6,915 nt of DNA from an uncultured Selenomonadaceae bacterium (GTDB lineage: Bacteria > Bacillota > Negativicutes > Selenomonadales > Selenomonadaceae), in contig CATYZV010000097.1 in NCBI GenBank assembly GCA_958415865.1, positions 1 through 6,915 of the forward strand. Direction: 5' to 3'. Within the stretch, counting starts at the first letter, position 1; each line of letters starts with the position of its first letter. Shown here piece by piece: positions 1-6,817 of the stretch. The position numbers were made by a program, and so were the translations under genes. The notes beneath the pieces are model-generated. The model searched no databases and was not told where the DNA came from. It saw only the letters and a list, made by a program, of their open reading frames with translations.

Positions 1-1
1 A

Positions 2-7
2 TATAAT
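2..7 (+). promoter_or_regulatory. Possible promoter -10 element for the HPr gene
   Basis: A perfect TATAAT hexamer lies at 2-7, about 35 bases before the HPr start codon. This would give a short 5' leader of roughly 30 bases. The matching -35 element would fall outside the window, so the promoter cannot be confirmed, and an isolated TATAAT in AT-rich DNA can arise by chance. Confidence 0.35.
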
Positions 8-42
8 TATGCTAAACAAACATATCTGAAAGGAAAATCATT

Positions 43-309
43 ATGGAAGTTACGCTTACGATCATCAACCGTTCCGGTGTTCATGCGCGTCCGGCTGCTA
101 TGATGGCGCAGATGGGCCGTCGTTTTAAGTGCGAGATTACATATACAGCGAAGGGCAGGACGGTGGACGGCAAGAACATCGTGCCGATCACGAGCTTGGG
201 GCTGACCTGCGGCAAGGAGGTTACTATAAGTGCTGTGGGCGAGGATGAGCGTGAGGCTATAGCGGCTTTGACGGAGCTTATTGAAAACCGTTTCGGCGAA
301 CGGGAATGA
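43..309 (+). CDS. HPr-family phosphocarrier protein
   Basis: This 88-residue protein has the usual HPr length (85-90 aa) and is cytoplasmic. HPr takes a phosphate from enzyme I of the PTS on a histidine and passes it to EIIA domains. The active-site motif GVHARPAA is intact, with His14 equivalent to the canonical His15 and Arg16 beside it. The ATG at 43 follows a good Shine-Dalgarno GAAAGGA (28-34) at normal spacing. The regulatory region is odd: where Gram-positive HPr reads K-S46-I-M-G, this protein reads G-K-N45-I-V-P, so the serine phosphorylated by HPr kinase is replaced by asparagine. Thr50-Ser51 lies a few residues later, at the position of the conserved S-L-G. It may therefore transfer phosphate but not act as a CcpA corepressor, or it may be a specialised paralogue. 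The gene has no obvious terminator before the next promoter. The family call is secure. Whether it is the main PTS HPr is not, so no symbol is given. Confidence 0.93.
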   Translation: MEVTLTIINRSGVHARPAAMMAQMGRRFKCEITYTAKGRTVDGKNIVPITSLGLTCGKEVTISAVGEDEREAIAALTELIENRFGERE

Positions 310-316
310 TTGACGA

Positions 317-346
317 TTGATGTTGTATTCGCGGCGTTTTTATGAT
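317..346 (+). promoter_or_regulatory. Probable sigma-A promoter for the T-box/valS transcript
   Basis: TTGATG (317-322, 4/6 to TTGACA) and TATGAT (341-346, 5/6 to TATAAT) are separated by 18 bases. Transcription would start near 353, about 20-25 bases before the first T-box Stem I nucleotides, as expected for a T-box leader. A second hexamer, TTGACG (310-315), is too far from this -10. The call is by consensus match and position only. Confidence 0.55.
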
Positions 347-568
347 AATATTAGTTAGAAAATTTTAATCGAAACAGACGATGAAGAAGAGAGTACGGAT
401 GCAGTTTGGGCAGTACAGAGAGAAAATGATCAGCTGAAAGTTTTCCTGCCGGGCGTTTCGGAAAGTAGCTTCGGAGTTGCCGCTGTGAGGGCTTTGCCGT
501 AGCAGCGGACGCAGATGCAGCGTTATGCAATGAAGTTCTGCCTTTTGCTACAGCGGCGATGTACATGG

Positions 569-634
569 GCAGAATAATGATATCTATTTTTCCAACGTGT
601 TACTTGACTTCCAAAATAGATATCATTATTCTGC
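569..634 (+). repeat. Perfect 22-bp inverted repeat forming T-box Stem III
   Basis: Positions 569-590 and 613-634 are exact reverse complements over 22 bases, with a 22-base loop between them. The arms are AT-rich and end in GCAG/CTGC. The hairpin sits where T-box leaders carry Stem III, just before the antiterminator, but it is longer and more perfect than usual for that stem. It has no trailing U-run, so it is not a terminator. A small inserted palindromic element is an alternative origin. Confidence 0.85.
604..632 (+). promoter_or_regulatory. Possible internal promoter inside the Stem III hairpin
   Basis: TTGACT (604-609, 5/6) and TATTCT (627-632, 4/6) are spaced by exactly 17 bases. The -35 lies in the loop and the -10 in the right arm of the hairpin. 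Transcription would begin near 639 and give an RNA with the antiterminator/terminator region but no Stem I, so it could not read tRNA. This may be chance in AT-rich DNA. Confidence 0.25.
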
Positions 635-689
635 GAAAATAAAAATACTGTGCAGTCGGGCGGAAAAAATTAGGTGGTACCGCGAAGAT

Positions 690-742
690 ATCTCTTTCGT
701 CCTTTTTGGCTTTTTGCCGGGATGGGAGAGATTTTTTGTTTT
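690..742 (+). terminator. T-box regulated intrinsic terminator
   Basis: The left arm 690-702 (ATCTCTTTCGTCC) pairs with 720-732 (GGATGGGAGAGAT) over 13 bp, including G-U pairs. The loop holds a small GGC/GCC hairpin (708-710/716-718). A U-rich tract follows at 732-742. Part of the left arm (CGTCCT, 698-703) is also the 3' side of the antiterminator that pairs with the T-box sequence at 671-684, so the two folds exclude each other. Uncharged tRNA-Val should favour read-through. Confidence 0.9.
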
Positions 743-776
743 ATCAGTTGAATGTATTTAGGAGGTTCTTATTTTA

Positions 777-3449
777 ATGGAAGAAAACAAGCAGGAAACT
801 AATATTCCTAAGGTCTACGATCCGCAGTCGTTTGAAAAGAAATGGTATCAGTTCTGGGAAGAACATAAATTGTTCCACGCTGAAGTGGATAAGTCGAAAA
901 AGCCGTTTAGCATTGTAATGCCGCCGCCGAATGTAACGGGCCAGCTGCATATGGGCCACGCGATGGACAATACTTTGCAGGATATATTGATCCGCTTCCG
1001 CCGTATGCAGGGATATAACACTCTTTGGATGCCGGGCACTGACCATGCGGGGATCGCTACGCAGGCGAAGGTGGATGCTGCTCTGCGCGAGGAAGGCAAG
1101 TCGCGCTATGATATCGGCCGTGAAGCTTTTTTGAAGCGTGCCTGGGCATGGAAGGAAAAGTATGGCAACCGCATTAAGTATCAGATCCGCACGCTCGGTT
1201 CGTCCTGCGATTGGGACAGGGAACGTTTTACGATGGATGAAGGCTGCTCGCACGCTGTGCGAGAAGTTTTCGTGCAGCTGTACAAAAAGGGCTTGATTTA
1301 TCAGGGCAAGCGCATAACGAATTGGTGCCCGCACTGCAATACGGCTCTGAGCGATATCGAAGTTGAGCATCAGACGGAAATGGGTCATCTCTACCACATC
1401 AAGTATCAGGTGGAAGGCGAAGACAGATATGTGGAAATCGCTACTACCCGTCCTGAAACGATGTTCGGCGATACGGGCGTTGCTGTACATCCTGATGATG
1501 AACGGTATGCAGACCTCGTGGGCAAGACTTTGATCCTGCCTGTCGTTGGCCGCCGCATTCCGCTGTTTGCTGACAGCTACGTAGATCCTAAGTTCGGCAC
1601 GGGCGCGGTAAAGGTTACGCCGGCTCACGACCCGAATGACTTTGAAATGGGTCAGCGTCATAACCTCGAACAGATTGTAGTCATCAACAATGACGGCACT
1701 ATGGGCAAGGGTGCAGGCAAGTACGCCGGCATGGACCGCTATGAATGCAGAAAGCAGCTGATCGCCGACCTCAAGGAATCGGGCGAGCTTTTGAGCATTG
1801 AAGAACATGAACATGCTGTCGGCCACTGCTCGCGCTGCGGCACTACGGTGGAACCGCTCGTGTCCAAGCAGTGGTTCGTCAAGATGGAATCTCTGGCAAA
1901 ACCTGCCATCGAAGCTGTTAAATCGGGCAAGATTAAATTCGTGCCGGAACGCTTCTCCAAGATATACTGCAACTGGCTGGAAAATATCCGCGATTGGTGC
2001 ATTTCGCGCCAGCTCTGGTGGGGCCACCGCATACCGGCATGGTACTGCGATGACTGCGGTGAAACGATCGTCGCCAATGAAGATGTAAAGGAATGTCCGC
2101 ACTGCCACAGCCATAAGCTGCATCAGGACAATGACGTGCTCGACACTTGGTTCAGCTCAGGACTCTGGCCGTTTGAAACGATGGGATGGCCGGAAGACAC
2201 GGAAGAACTCAAGCAGTTCTATCCGACGAGCGTACTCGTTACGGGCTACGATATAATATTCTTCTGGGTAGCACGCATGGTAATGATGGGGCTGGAATTC
2301 GGCAAGGATATTCCGTTCAAGTACGTGTTCATTCACGGCCTCGTGCGCGACAGCCAAGGCCGCAAGATGAGCAAATCGCTCGGCAACGGCATCGACCCTG
2401 TCGAAGTCATCGACAAGTACGGCGCGGATACACTGCGCTTCATGCTGATAACGGGCAATACGCCGGGCAACGATATGCGATTTTACTGGGAACGCGTGGA
2501 ATCGGCCCGCAACTTCGCCAACAAGCTCTGGAACGCTTCGCGCTTCATGCTGATGAACCTGGAAGGCTTCGACGCTTCCTTCGTGCCGCAAGCAGCAGAT
2601 TACACGCTTGCCGACAAGTGGATTTTGAGCCGCTACGCCAAGACTGCCGCTTCTATCACGGCAAACTTGGAAAAATTTGAACTGGGCGAAGCAGGCCGTT
2701 CACTTTATGATTTCATCTGGAATGAATTCTGCGACTGGTACATCGAATTGGTCAAATCCCGCCTCTACGCCAAAGACGAAGCGAGTGCCCGCACGCGCCG
2801 CACAGCTCAGTACGTGCTGCATTATGTGCTGGAACATACGCTGCGCCTGCTGCATCCGTTCATGCCCTTCATCACGGAAGAAATCTGGCAGCACATTCCG
2901 CATGAAGGCATCAGCATAATGACGACTGACTGGCCGAGCGGTGAAGAAGATAAGATCGATGAAGCTAGCGAAGCCGATATGACCGCTATAATGGAAACGA
3001 TCAAGGCAATCCGCAATATGCGTGCTGAAGTAAACGCTGTGCCGAGCAAGAAGACGGAAGTAATCCTGCACACGGGCGATGAAAAACTGGCAGGCGTATT
3101 CACGCGCAATGAAAATTACCTTATGACGCTTGCATCTGCATCCAAGGTTACGGTGCTGACGGGCGATGCTCAAAAGCCTGAAAATGCTATGGCCTCCGTC
3201 GTAAACGGCGTGGAAGTATATTTGCCGCTGGCTGAACTTATCGACGTGGAAAAGGAAACGGCACGCCTCAATAAAGAAATAGCTTCTCTGGATAAAGAAG
3301 TGGCACGCCTTGAAAAGAAACTGGGCAATGCAGGTTTTCTCGCTAAGGCTCCTGCCGATATCGTGGCAAAAGAACGCGAAAAGCTCGCCGGCTATGAAGA
3401 AAAGCGTACAGCTGTCAAAGAACGCCTGGCTTATCTGGCAAAGATCTGA
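777..3449 (+). CDS. valS: Valine--tRNA ligase (ValRS)
   Basis: This cytoplasmic class Ia aminoacyl-tRNA synthetase charges tRNA-Val with valine using ATP and hydrolyses mischarged Thr-tRNA-Val. At 890 aa it has the usual bacterial length. The ATP-binding HIGH motif appears as [13 protein letters not shown] (residues 49-61) and the second signature as KMSKS (530-534). The CP1 editing domain carries TTRPET (223-228). Cysteine pairs suggest zinc ribbons: C184/C187 with C351/C354, and C424/C427 with C440/C443. The C-terminal 65 or so residues are a Lys/Glu-rich heptad coiled coil ([20 protein letters not shown]), the tRNA-binding arm typical of ValRS, which separates it from IleRS and LeuRS. The ATG at 777 follows AGGAGG (760-765) at 11 bases. 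Expression is controlled by the T-box just upstream, whose GUA specifier agrees with this product. It is the first gene of the putative valS-folC-O-antigen-rex operon. Confidence 0.98.
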   Translation: MEENKQETNIPKVYDPQSFEKKWYQFWEEHKLFHAEVDKSKKPFSIVMPPPNVTGQLHMGHAMDNTLQDILIRFRRMQGYNTLWMPGTDHAGIATQAKVDAALREEGKSRYDIGREAFLKRAWAWKEKYGNRIKYQIRTLGSSCDWDRERFTMDEGCSHAVREVFVQLYKKGLIYQGKRITNWCPHCNTALSDIEVEHQTEMGHLYHIKYQVEGEDRYVEIATTRPETMFGDTGVAVHPDDERYADLVGKTLILPVVGRRIPLFADSYVDPKFGTGAVKVTPAHDPNDFEMGQRHNLEQIVVINNDGTMGKGAGKYAGMDRYECRKQLIADLKESGELLSIEEHEHAVGHCSRCGTTVEPLVSKQWFVKMESLAKPAIEAVKSGKIKFVPERFSKIYCNWLENIRDWCISRQLWWGHRIPAWYCDDCGETIVANEDVKECPHCHSHKLHQDNDVLDTWFSSGLWPFETMGWPEDTEELKQFYPTSVLVTGYDIIFFWVARMVMMGLEFGKDIPFKYVFIHGLVRDSQGRKMSKSLGNGIDPVEVIDKYGADTLRFMLITGNTPGNDMRFYWERVESARNFANKLWNASRFMLMNLEGFDASFVPQAADYTLADKWILSRYAKTAASITANLEKFELGEAGRSLYDFIWNEFCDWYIELVKSRLYAKDEASARTRRTAQYVLHYVLEHTLRLLHPFMPFITEEIWQHIPHEGISIMTTDWPSGEEDKIDEASEADMTAIMETIKAIRNMRAEVNAVPSKKTEVILHTGDEKLAGVFTRNENYLMTLASASKVTVLTGDAQKPENAMASVVNGVEVYLPLAELIDVEKETARLNKEIASLDKEVARLEKKLGNAGFLAKAPADIVAKEREKLAGYEEKRTAVKERLAYLAKI

Positions 3450-3515
3450 TGTATAGATTCAAGGTTTTTCAAATATACATGTCGACAAGGAAAGGTATCG
3501 AGGCGGGATTGTAAA

Positions 3516-4820
3516 ATGAATTATCAAGAATCACTTCAATATTTAGATGACCTGGCAAAATTCGGCTCCAAGCTGGGGCTGTCGCGCATCGAAAAACTGA
3601 TGGAATGTCTGGATGAACCGCAGCTGCATTACAAGACGATACACGTTACGGGCACGAACGGCAAGGGCTCTGTCTGCTCCATGCTGTCCAGCGTGCTGAC
3701 GCGTTCAGGCATAAAGACGGGGCTGTACATCTCGCCGCATCTCGTATCGTATACGGAGCGTATGCAGATAGACGGCTGTCCTATCAGTGAGGAAGAATTT
3801 GCCGACTGTATCGGTGCAGTCAAGACTTTTGCTGACAAGATGGTGGCAGACGGTGAGGAATCACCGACTCAGTTTGAAGTCATCACGGCGGCTGCCTTTC
3901 TCTACTTCGCTATAAATCAGGTGGAATACGCCGTCATCGAAGTGGGCTTAGGCGGCCTGCTCGATTCCACTAATGTGGTCAAGCCGGAGATCAGCGTCAT
4001 AACGAATGTTACCTTTGAGCACGCTGATTTCTGCGGCGGTACGCTCGAGGGCATCGCTCATCACAAGGCGGGCATCATCAAGGATGGCGTGCCGGTCGTT
4101 ACGGCGGCAAAGGGCATGCCGCTCGATATCATCGAGCAGACAGCCGACGAAAAAAATGCTGATATATTCGTAGCCGGCAATGATTTCAATTCGGTGTTCG
4201 TGCGCTTTGACGGCGAGTACCAGTATTTGAGCTTTGTATCGGAGCTTCTCGGCATCAGCTTTGAATACAAATTGAAGATGCTGGGCGACCATCAGGTGGA
4301 AAACAGCTCGCTCGCGATAATAACGCTATGCGTGCTTAGCAACAGCGACGAGCGCATCACGCGCCAGGCGATTTTAGACGGGCTTGCCTGCGCCAAATGG
4401 CCGGCGCGCTTTGAAGTGCTTACGACGAAGGGCGAACGCTGCGTCATCGACGGAGCGCACAATCCGGCAGGTATGAAAGTGCTGCGCCACAATCTCGACA
4501 AGTATTTTCCGGAACCAAGCCGCGTCATACTGCTGGGAATATTGAAGGATAAGGATATAGATACAATGCTGGCGGAGCTGCTGCGCGACGATGACGAGGT
4601 GGTCATAACCATGCCGGATTCCGACCGCCGCGCTGCGCCGGAATACATCGCCTCCAAGATACACGGCCGCCATGTAGAAACGTACAGCAATATGAAAGAT
4701 GCACTCGATGCGGCGCGCTTTTTGGCCCGCGACGGCAAACTGCTCTGCCTGACAGGGTCGCTGTATCTGACAGGTGAGCTGAGAGATATCATCGTACATG
4801 AAAATGCAGCTGGCTGCTGA
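3516..4820 (+). CDS. folC: Bifunctional folylpolyglutamate synthase/dihydrofolate synthase
   Basis: This cytoplasmic Mur-ligase-superfamily enzyme adds glutamate to folates with ATP and, in bifunctional members, to dihydropteroate. At 434 aa it has the normal FolC length. The N-terminal helix region (MNYQESLQYLDDLAKFG) is typical and supports the ATG at 3516, which follows a purine-rich GAGGCGGG (3500-3507). The ATP P-loop is TGTNGKGS (45-52), followed by SPHLVSYTERMQIDG. The central Mur-ligase domain has GLGGLLDSTN (from about 144), an EH metal-ligand-type motif and KAGI, whose Lys184 corresponds to the carbamylated lysine of characterised FolC. The C-terminal domain begins near DGAHNP (312-317). 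Two family positions differ from the E. coli-type consensus: R to L148 in GLGGRLDATN, and E to H183 before Lys184. Whether it has the dihydrofolate synthase activity cannot be decided from sequence. The gap after valS is 66 bp with no convincing terminator. Confidence 0.95.
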   Translation: MNYQESLQYLDDLAKFGSKLGLSRIEKLMECLDEPQLHYKTIHVTGTNGKGSVCSMLSSVLTRSGIKTGLYISPHLVSYTERMQIDGCPISEEEFADCIGAVKTFADKMVADGEESPTQFEVITAAAFLYFAINQVEYAVIEVGLGGLLDSTNVVKPEISVITNVTFEHADFCGGTLEGIAHHKAGIIKDGVPVVTAAKGMPLDIIEQTADEKNADIFVAGNDFNSVFVRFDGEYQYLSFVSELLGISFEYKLKMLGDHQVENSSLAIITLCVLSNSDERITRQAILDGLACAKWPARFEVLTTKGERCVIDGAHNPAGMKVLRHNLDKYFPEPSRVILLGILKDKDIDTMLAELLRDDDEVVITMPDSDRRAAPEYIASKIHGRHVETYSNMKDALDAARFLARDGKLLCLTGSLYLTGELRDIIVHENAAGC

Positions 4821-4842
4821 TTTAGAAAAAGTAGGTGGGTAA

Positions 4843-6195
4843 GTGAATATATTCAAGAGGAACAGATTAAATGAAGACTGTCGGCAGCTGATGTTCTACT
4901 GCCTCGCAGCAATGGTGTTCATGCTGCCTTTTTCCTATGAAGTATCGAGTGTTCTGCTCGTGCTGGGCTGGCTAATATTCATCTACAAATCCGTCAAAGG
5001 ATTCCGCGAGTGGCACCGCACGCCGTTTGATTTTCCTATAATGATATTTACGCTGGCAGCATTTGCATCGGTGTTCGTATCACCTGACCCGGCATTCAGC
5101 TTTTACAACTGCTACAATCTCGTCGGCAGATACGTATTGGCGTACTATCTGGCGGCGCAGTGCATCGGTGTAAAAATGAGTGCGGCACAGATGGCAGCGG
5201 CAGAGTACAGCCCTATTTCCCGCCAGAGCGAAAGTTCCGCCCTCGCTTGGAACACGGCTCGTCTGCGCATACTGCTGGGAGCGGCGGCACTGTCGCTCGT
5301 CATCGTGCTCGTCTACGGCTTTTTGCAGGCTTTTTGCGGCATTGGGCTGGGCACGCATGAACCGTGGACGGATGAAGCTATATTTCCGGGACTCAAGACG
5401 AGAGTTTTTTCGACATGGGAAAATCCCAATCTATTGGGCGGCTACCTCGATTTTGCCATGGGCATGGCGGCAGGCGTGTTCTTTGCGGCTGACAACAAGA
5501 GACTGCGCACGGTACTGGCTGTGCTCTGGTGCATTGCCGCTTTCTGCCTGACGCTTACTTATGCGCGCGGTGCATGTATAAGCATAGGGCTGGTTATTGC
5601 TGTTTACGGTGCACTGTACAACCGAAAAGTGCTGATCGCTCTTTTCGTGCTCGCCGGTGTGATGCTGGCAGCCGATACTACGCTGCTGGAACGCCTGACT
5701 TCGGTATTCACGAAGCTTGATACTTCCTCGGAAATGCGGCTCGCTTTTTGGGAGAGCACCATAGCGATGATACTGGATCATCCCGTGCTGGGAATCGGCT
5801 GGGGTGCGTACTTCATGGTATATCCCAATTACGATTACTATATGCAGGGTAATTTCATAAAGATAGTCCACGCGCATAATATGTACCTCAATTTCTTGGC
5901 TGAAGTCGGACTCATCGGATTTTTGAGCTTCATGACTTACTTTTTCGGCAGCATCATCAGAGCGTTCAAAGCTCAGGTGCGTGCTGTTCATCCCTGGCAG
6001 CGCGGTATGCTTTTGGGCACGGCACTGGGTATGTCGTCGCTCGCCGTCAACGGGCTGACCGATTACGTGATGTTCAACACGGAGCTGTCGATGCTGGTAT
6101 GGCTGTTTGCAGGCGCGGCAGCCGTCCTGCCCTGCTTTGACAAAGATAAAAATAAATCCGGCGGGCACAGGAAGGATGATACTGTTGAAAGTTAA
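4843..6195 (+). CDS. O-antigen ligase/polymerase family membrane protein (Wzy/WaaL-like)
   Basis: This 450-residue polytopic inner-membrane protein has about 11-12 hydrophobic segments. They lie near residues 15-30, 34-50, 63-79, 92-108, 142-164, 199-216, 222-239, 242-259, 262-280, 350-373, 388-408 and 412-432. Between 281 and 349 lies the large extracytoplasmic loop of the Wzy_C (PF04932-type) family, with SEMRLAFWE (Arg299), HPVLGIGWGAY and HAHNMYLNFLAEVGLIG (His343, His345). STWENPNLLGGYL (190-202) is another common family motif. Such proteins polymerise undecaprenyl-linked O-units or ligate glycan to lipid A core, and sequence alone does not separate these roles. The start is GTG at 4843 after TAGGTGG (4832-4838), with only about 4 bases of spacing. 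Met17 (ATG at 4891) is an alternative, but it would remove the basic N-terminus. A polar, Ala/Ser-rich loop (about 110-141) lies between the fourth and fifth segments. The gene is 22 bp after folC, and its end overlaps rex. No other glycan genes are visible nearby. Confidence 0.85.
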   Translation: MNIFKRNRLNEDCRQLMFYCLAAMVFMLPFSYEVSSVLLVLGWLIFIYKSVKGFREWHRTPFDFPIMIFTLAAFASVFVSPDPAFSFYNCYNLVGRYVLAYYLAAQCIGVKMSAAQMAAAEYSPISRQSESSALAWNTARLRILLGAAALSLVIVLVYGFLQAFCGIGLGTHEPWTDEAIFPGLKTRVFSTWENPNLLGGYLDFAMGMAAGVFFAADNKRLRTVLAVLWCIAAFCLTLTYARGACISIGLVIAVYGALYNRKVLIALFVLAGVMLAADTTLLERLTSVFTKLDTSSEMRLAFWESTIAMILDHPVLGIGWGAYFMVYPNYDYYMQGNFIKIVHAHNMYLNFLAEVGLIGFLSFMTYFFGSIIRAFKAQVRAVHPWQRGMLLGTALGMSSLAVNGLTDYVMFNTELSMLVWLFAGAAAVLPCFDKDKNKSGGHRKDDTVES

Positions 6196-6817
6196 AGACC
6201 AATCTATTTCCAAAGCTACTATAGACAGACTGCCTCTTTACTACAGGACGCTGCGCCTGGCGCAGGACGACGGCAAGGATATCATCTCTTCGGAGGAGCT
6301 GGGCCGCCGGCTGGAGCTGACCCCGGAGCAGATAAGAAAGGATCTGGCTCTGTTCGGCCAGTTCGGCAAAAAGGGCGTAGGCTATTACGTCAATGAACTG
6401 AAGCTCAATGTAGGCAAGATACTGGGGCTGGACAATCACTGGAACATCGCCATCATCGGCATAGGGCACTTGGGCGGTGCGCTGGCGAACTACCAGAACT
6501 TCACGGCACTGGGCTTTAACCTAGTGGCACTGTTCGACAACGATGCCAGCCTCGTCGGCAAGGCAGTAAACCATGTCAAGGTAAGGAGCATCTGCGATCT
6601 GGAGGATTCCGTGGTAGAGCTGGGCATTGACATCGGTGTCATAGCCGTGCCCGCGCAATTTGCGCAGAGCGTGGCAAATCAGCTCGTCAAGGCAAAGATC
6701 AAGGGCATATGGAACTTCGCTCCCGTCAAGATGCGCGTGCCCGATGATGTGGAGATAGTCAACGAAGATTTATCCGTAGGCCTCAGCAGATTATCGTACC
6801 ATATCACAAGAAAATAA
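6176..6817 (+). CDS. rex: Redox-sensing transcriptional repressor Rex
   Basis: Rex is a cytoplasmic dimer that binds NADH/NAD+ and represses fermentation, hydrogenase and respiration genes when the NADH ratio is low. Counting from the ATG at 6176 (213 aa), the N-terminal winged helix contains ISKATIDRLPLYYRTL (11-26), SSEELGRRL (38-46) and the recognition segment QIRKDLALFGQFGKKGVGY (52-70). The Rossmann domain starts with GIGHLG (95-100), a G-x-G-x-x-G nucleotide fold, and then has the family motif ALFDND. The C-terminus (LSVGLSRLSYHI) is the domain-swapped helix. Length is normal (about 210-215 aa). The start is uncertain. The Shine-Dalgarno AGGAAGG (6169-6175) directly abuts this ATG, which is too close, but it sits 9 bases before the in-frame TTG at 6185 (210 aa). 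The open frame upstream of 6176 (from 6107) lies inside the previous gene and is not Rex-like. The gene overlaps the upstream gene by 11-20 bp, suggesting translational coupling. No Rex operator is evident in the window. Confidence 0.95.
   Translation: MILLKVKDQSISKATIDRLPLYYRTLRLAQDDGKDIISSEELGRRLELTPEQIRKDLALFGQFGKKGVGYYVNELKLNVGKILGLDNHWNIAIIGIGHLGGALANYQNFTALGFNLVALFDNDASLVGKAVNHVKVRSICDLEDSVVELGIDIGVIAVPAQFAQSVANQLVKAKIKGIWNFAPVKMRVPDDVEIVNEDLSVGLSRLSYHITRK

Larger units (their letters stand above)
372..742 (+). promoter_or_regulatory. T-box riboswitch, valine tRNA-responsive leader of valS
   Basis: This leader RNA reads the charging state of a tRNA and decides between termination and read-through into valS. 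Stem I is clear. GAAG (386-389) pairs with CUUC (469-472) next to K-turn-like GAUGA and GGAG (473-476). The AGUA loop-E motif is at 392-395. An upper helix pairs 396-402 with 453-460, and GGCAG (409-413) pairs with CUGCC (446-450). AGAGAG (417-422) and the AAAA/UUUU apical stem (423-426/441-444) enclose a GCUGAAAG-type loop. The specifier position after GGAAA reads GUA (465-467), a valine codon that matches the downstream gene. A Stem II region follows: GCCGCUG (479-485) and GUAGCA (499-504) both pair with 546-557. Stem III is the 22-bp hairpin at 569-634. The T-box sequence at 671-684 matches AGGGUGGNACCGCG except for its first two bases. Its UGGU (675-678) would pair with an ACCA tRNA end, which fits the A discriminator of tRNA-Val. 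The terminator is listed separately. Confidence 0.93.

Noticed and set aside
290..340. GC-containing stretch ending in GTTTTT after the HPr gene as a terminator
   Set aside because: GCGGCGTTTTT has no matching upstream arm that forms a stable hairpin, and the T-run overlaps the spacer and -10 of the next promoter.
342..368. Eight-codon reading frame (M-I-I-L-V-R-K-F) before the T-box as a leader peptide
   Set aside because: It has only one valine codon and no Shine-Dalgarno sequence, most of it lies before Stem I, and control is already explained by the T-box.
351..566. 71-codon open frame on the - strand in the T-box leader
   Set aside because: The interval is explained on the + strand by T-box Stem I and Stem II pairings, and the peptide has no recognisable features.
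774..2123. 449-codon open frame on the - strand opposite valS
   Set aside because: It lies entirely opposite valS, which is unambiguous by HIGH, KMSKS and editing motifs. Its translation has no recognisable domain, and its frame is the kind opened by codon bias in the real gene.
3449..3480. ATGTATA/TATACAT inverted repeat after valS as a terminator
   Set aside because: The stem is only 7 bp, AT-only apart from one G-C pair, with an 18-base loop and no following T-run. It is unlikely to end transcription.
5431..6213. 260-codon open frame on the - strand opposite the O-antigen gene and the start of rex
   Set aside because: It is rich in His, Gln and Arg with no domain, and is antisense to a clear polytopic membrane protein. 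It is a shadow frame.
6792..6809. TCACAA near the end of rex as a Rex operator half-site
   Set aside because: The other half-site position reads TATCGT and not TTGTGA, and the site is within rex coding sequence. No full TTGTGA-N6-TCACAA site was found by eye.
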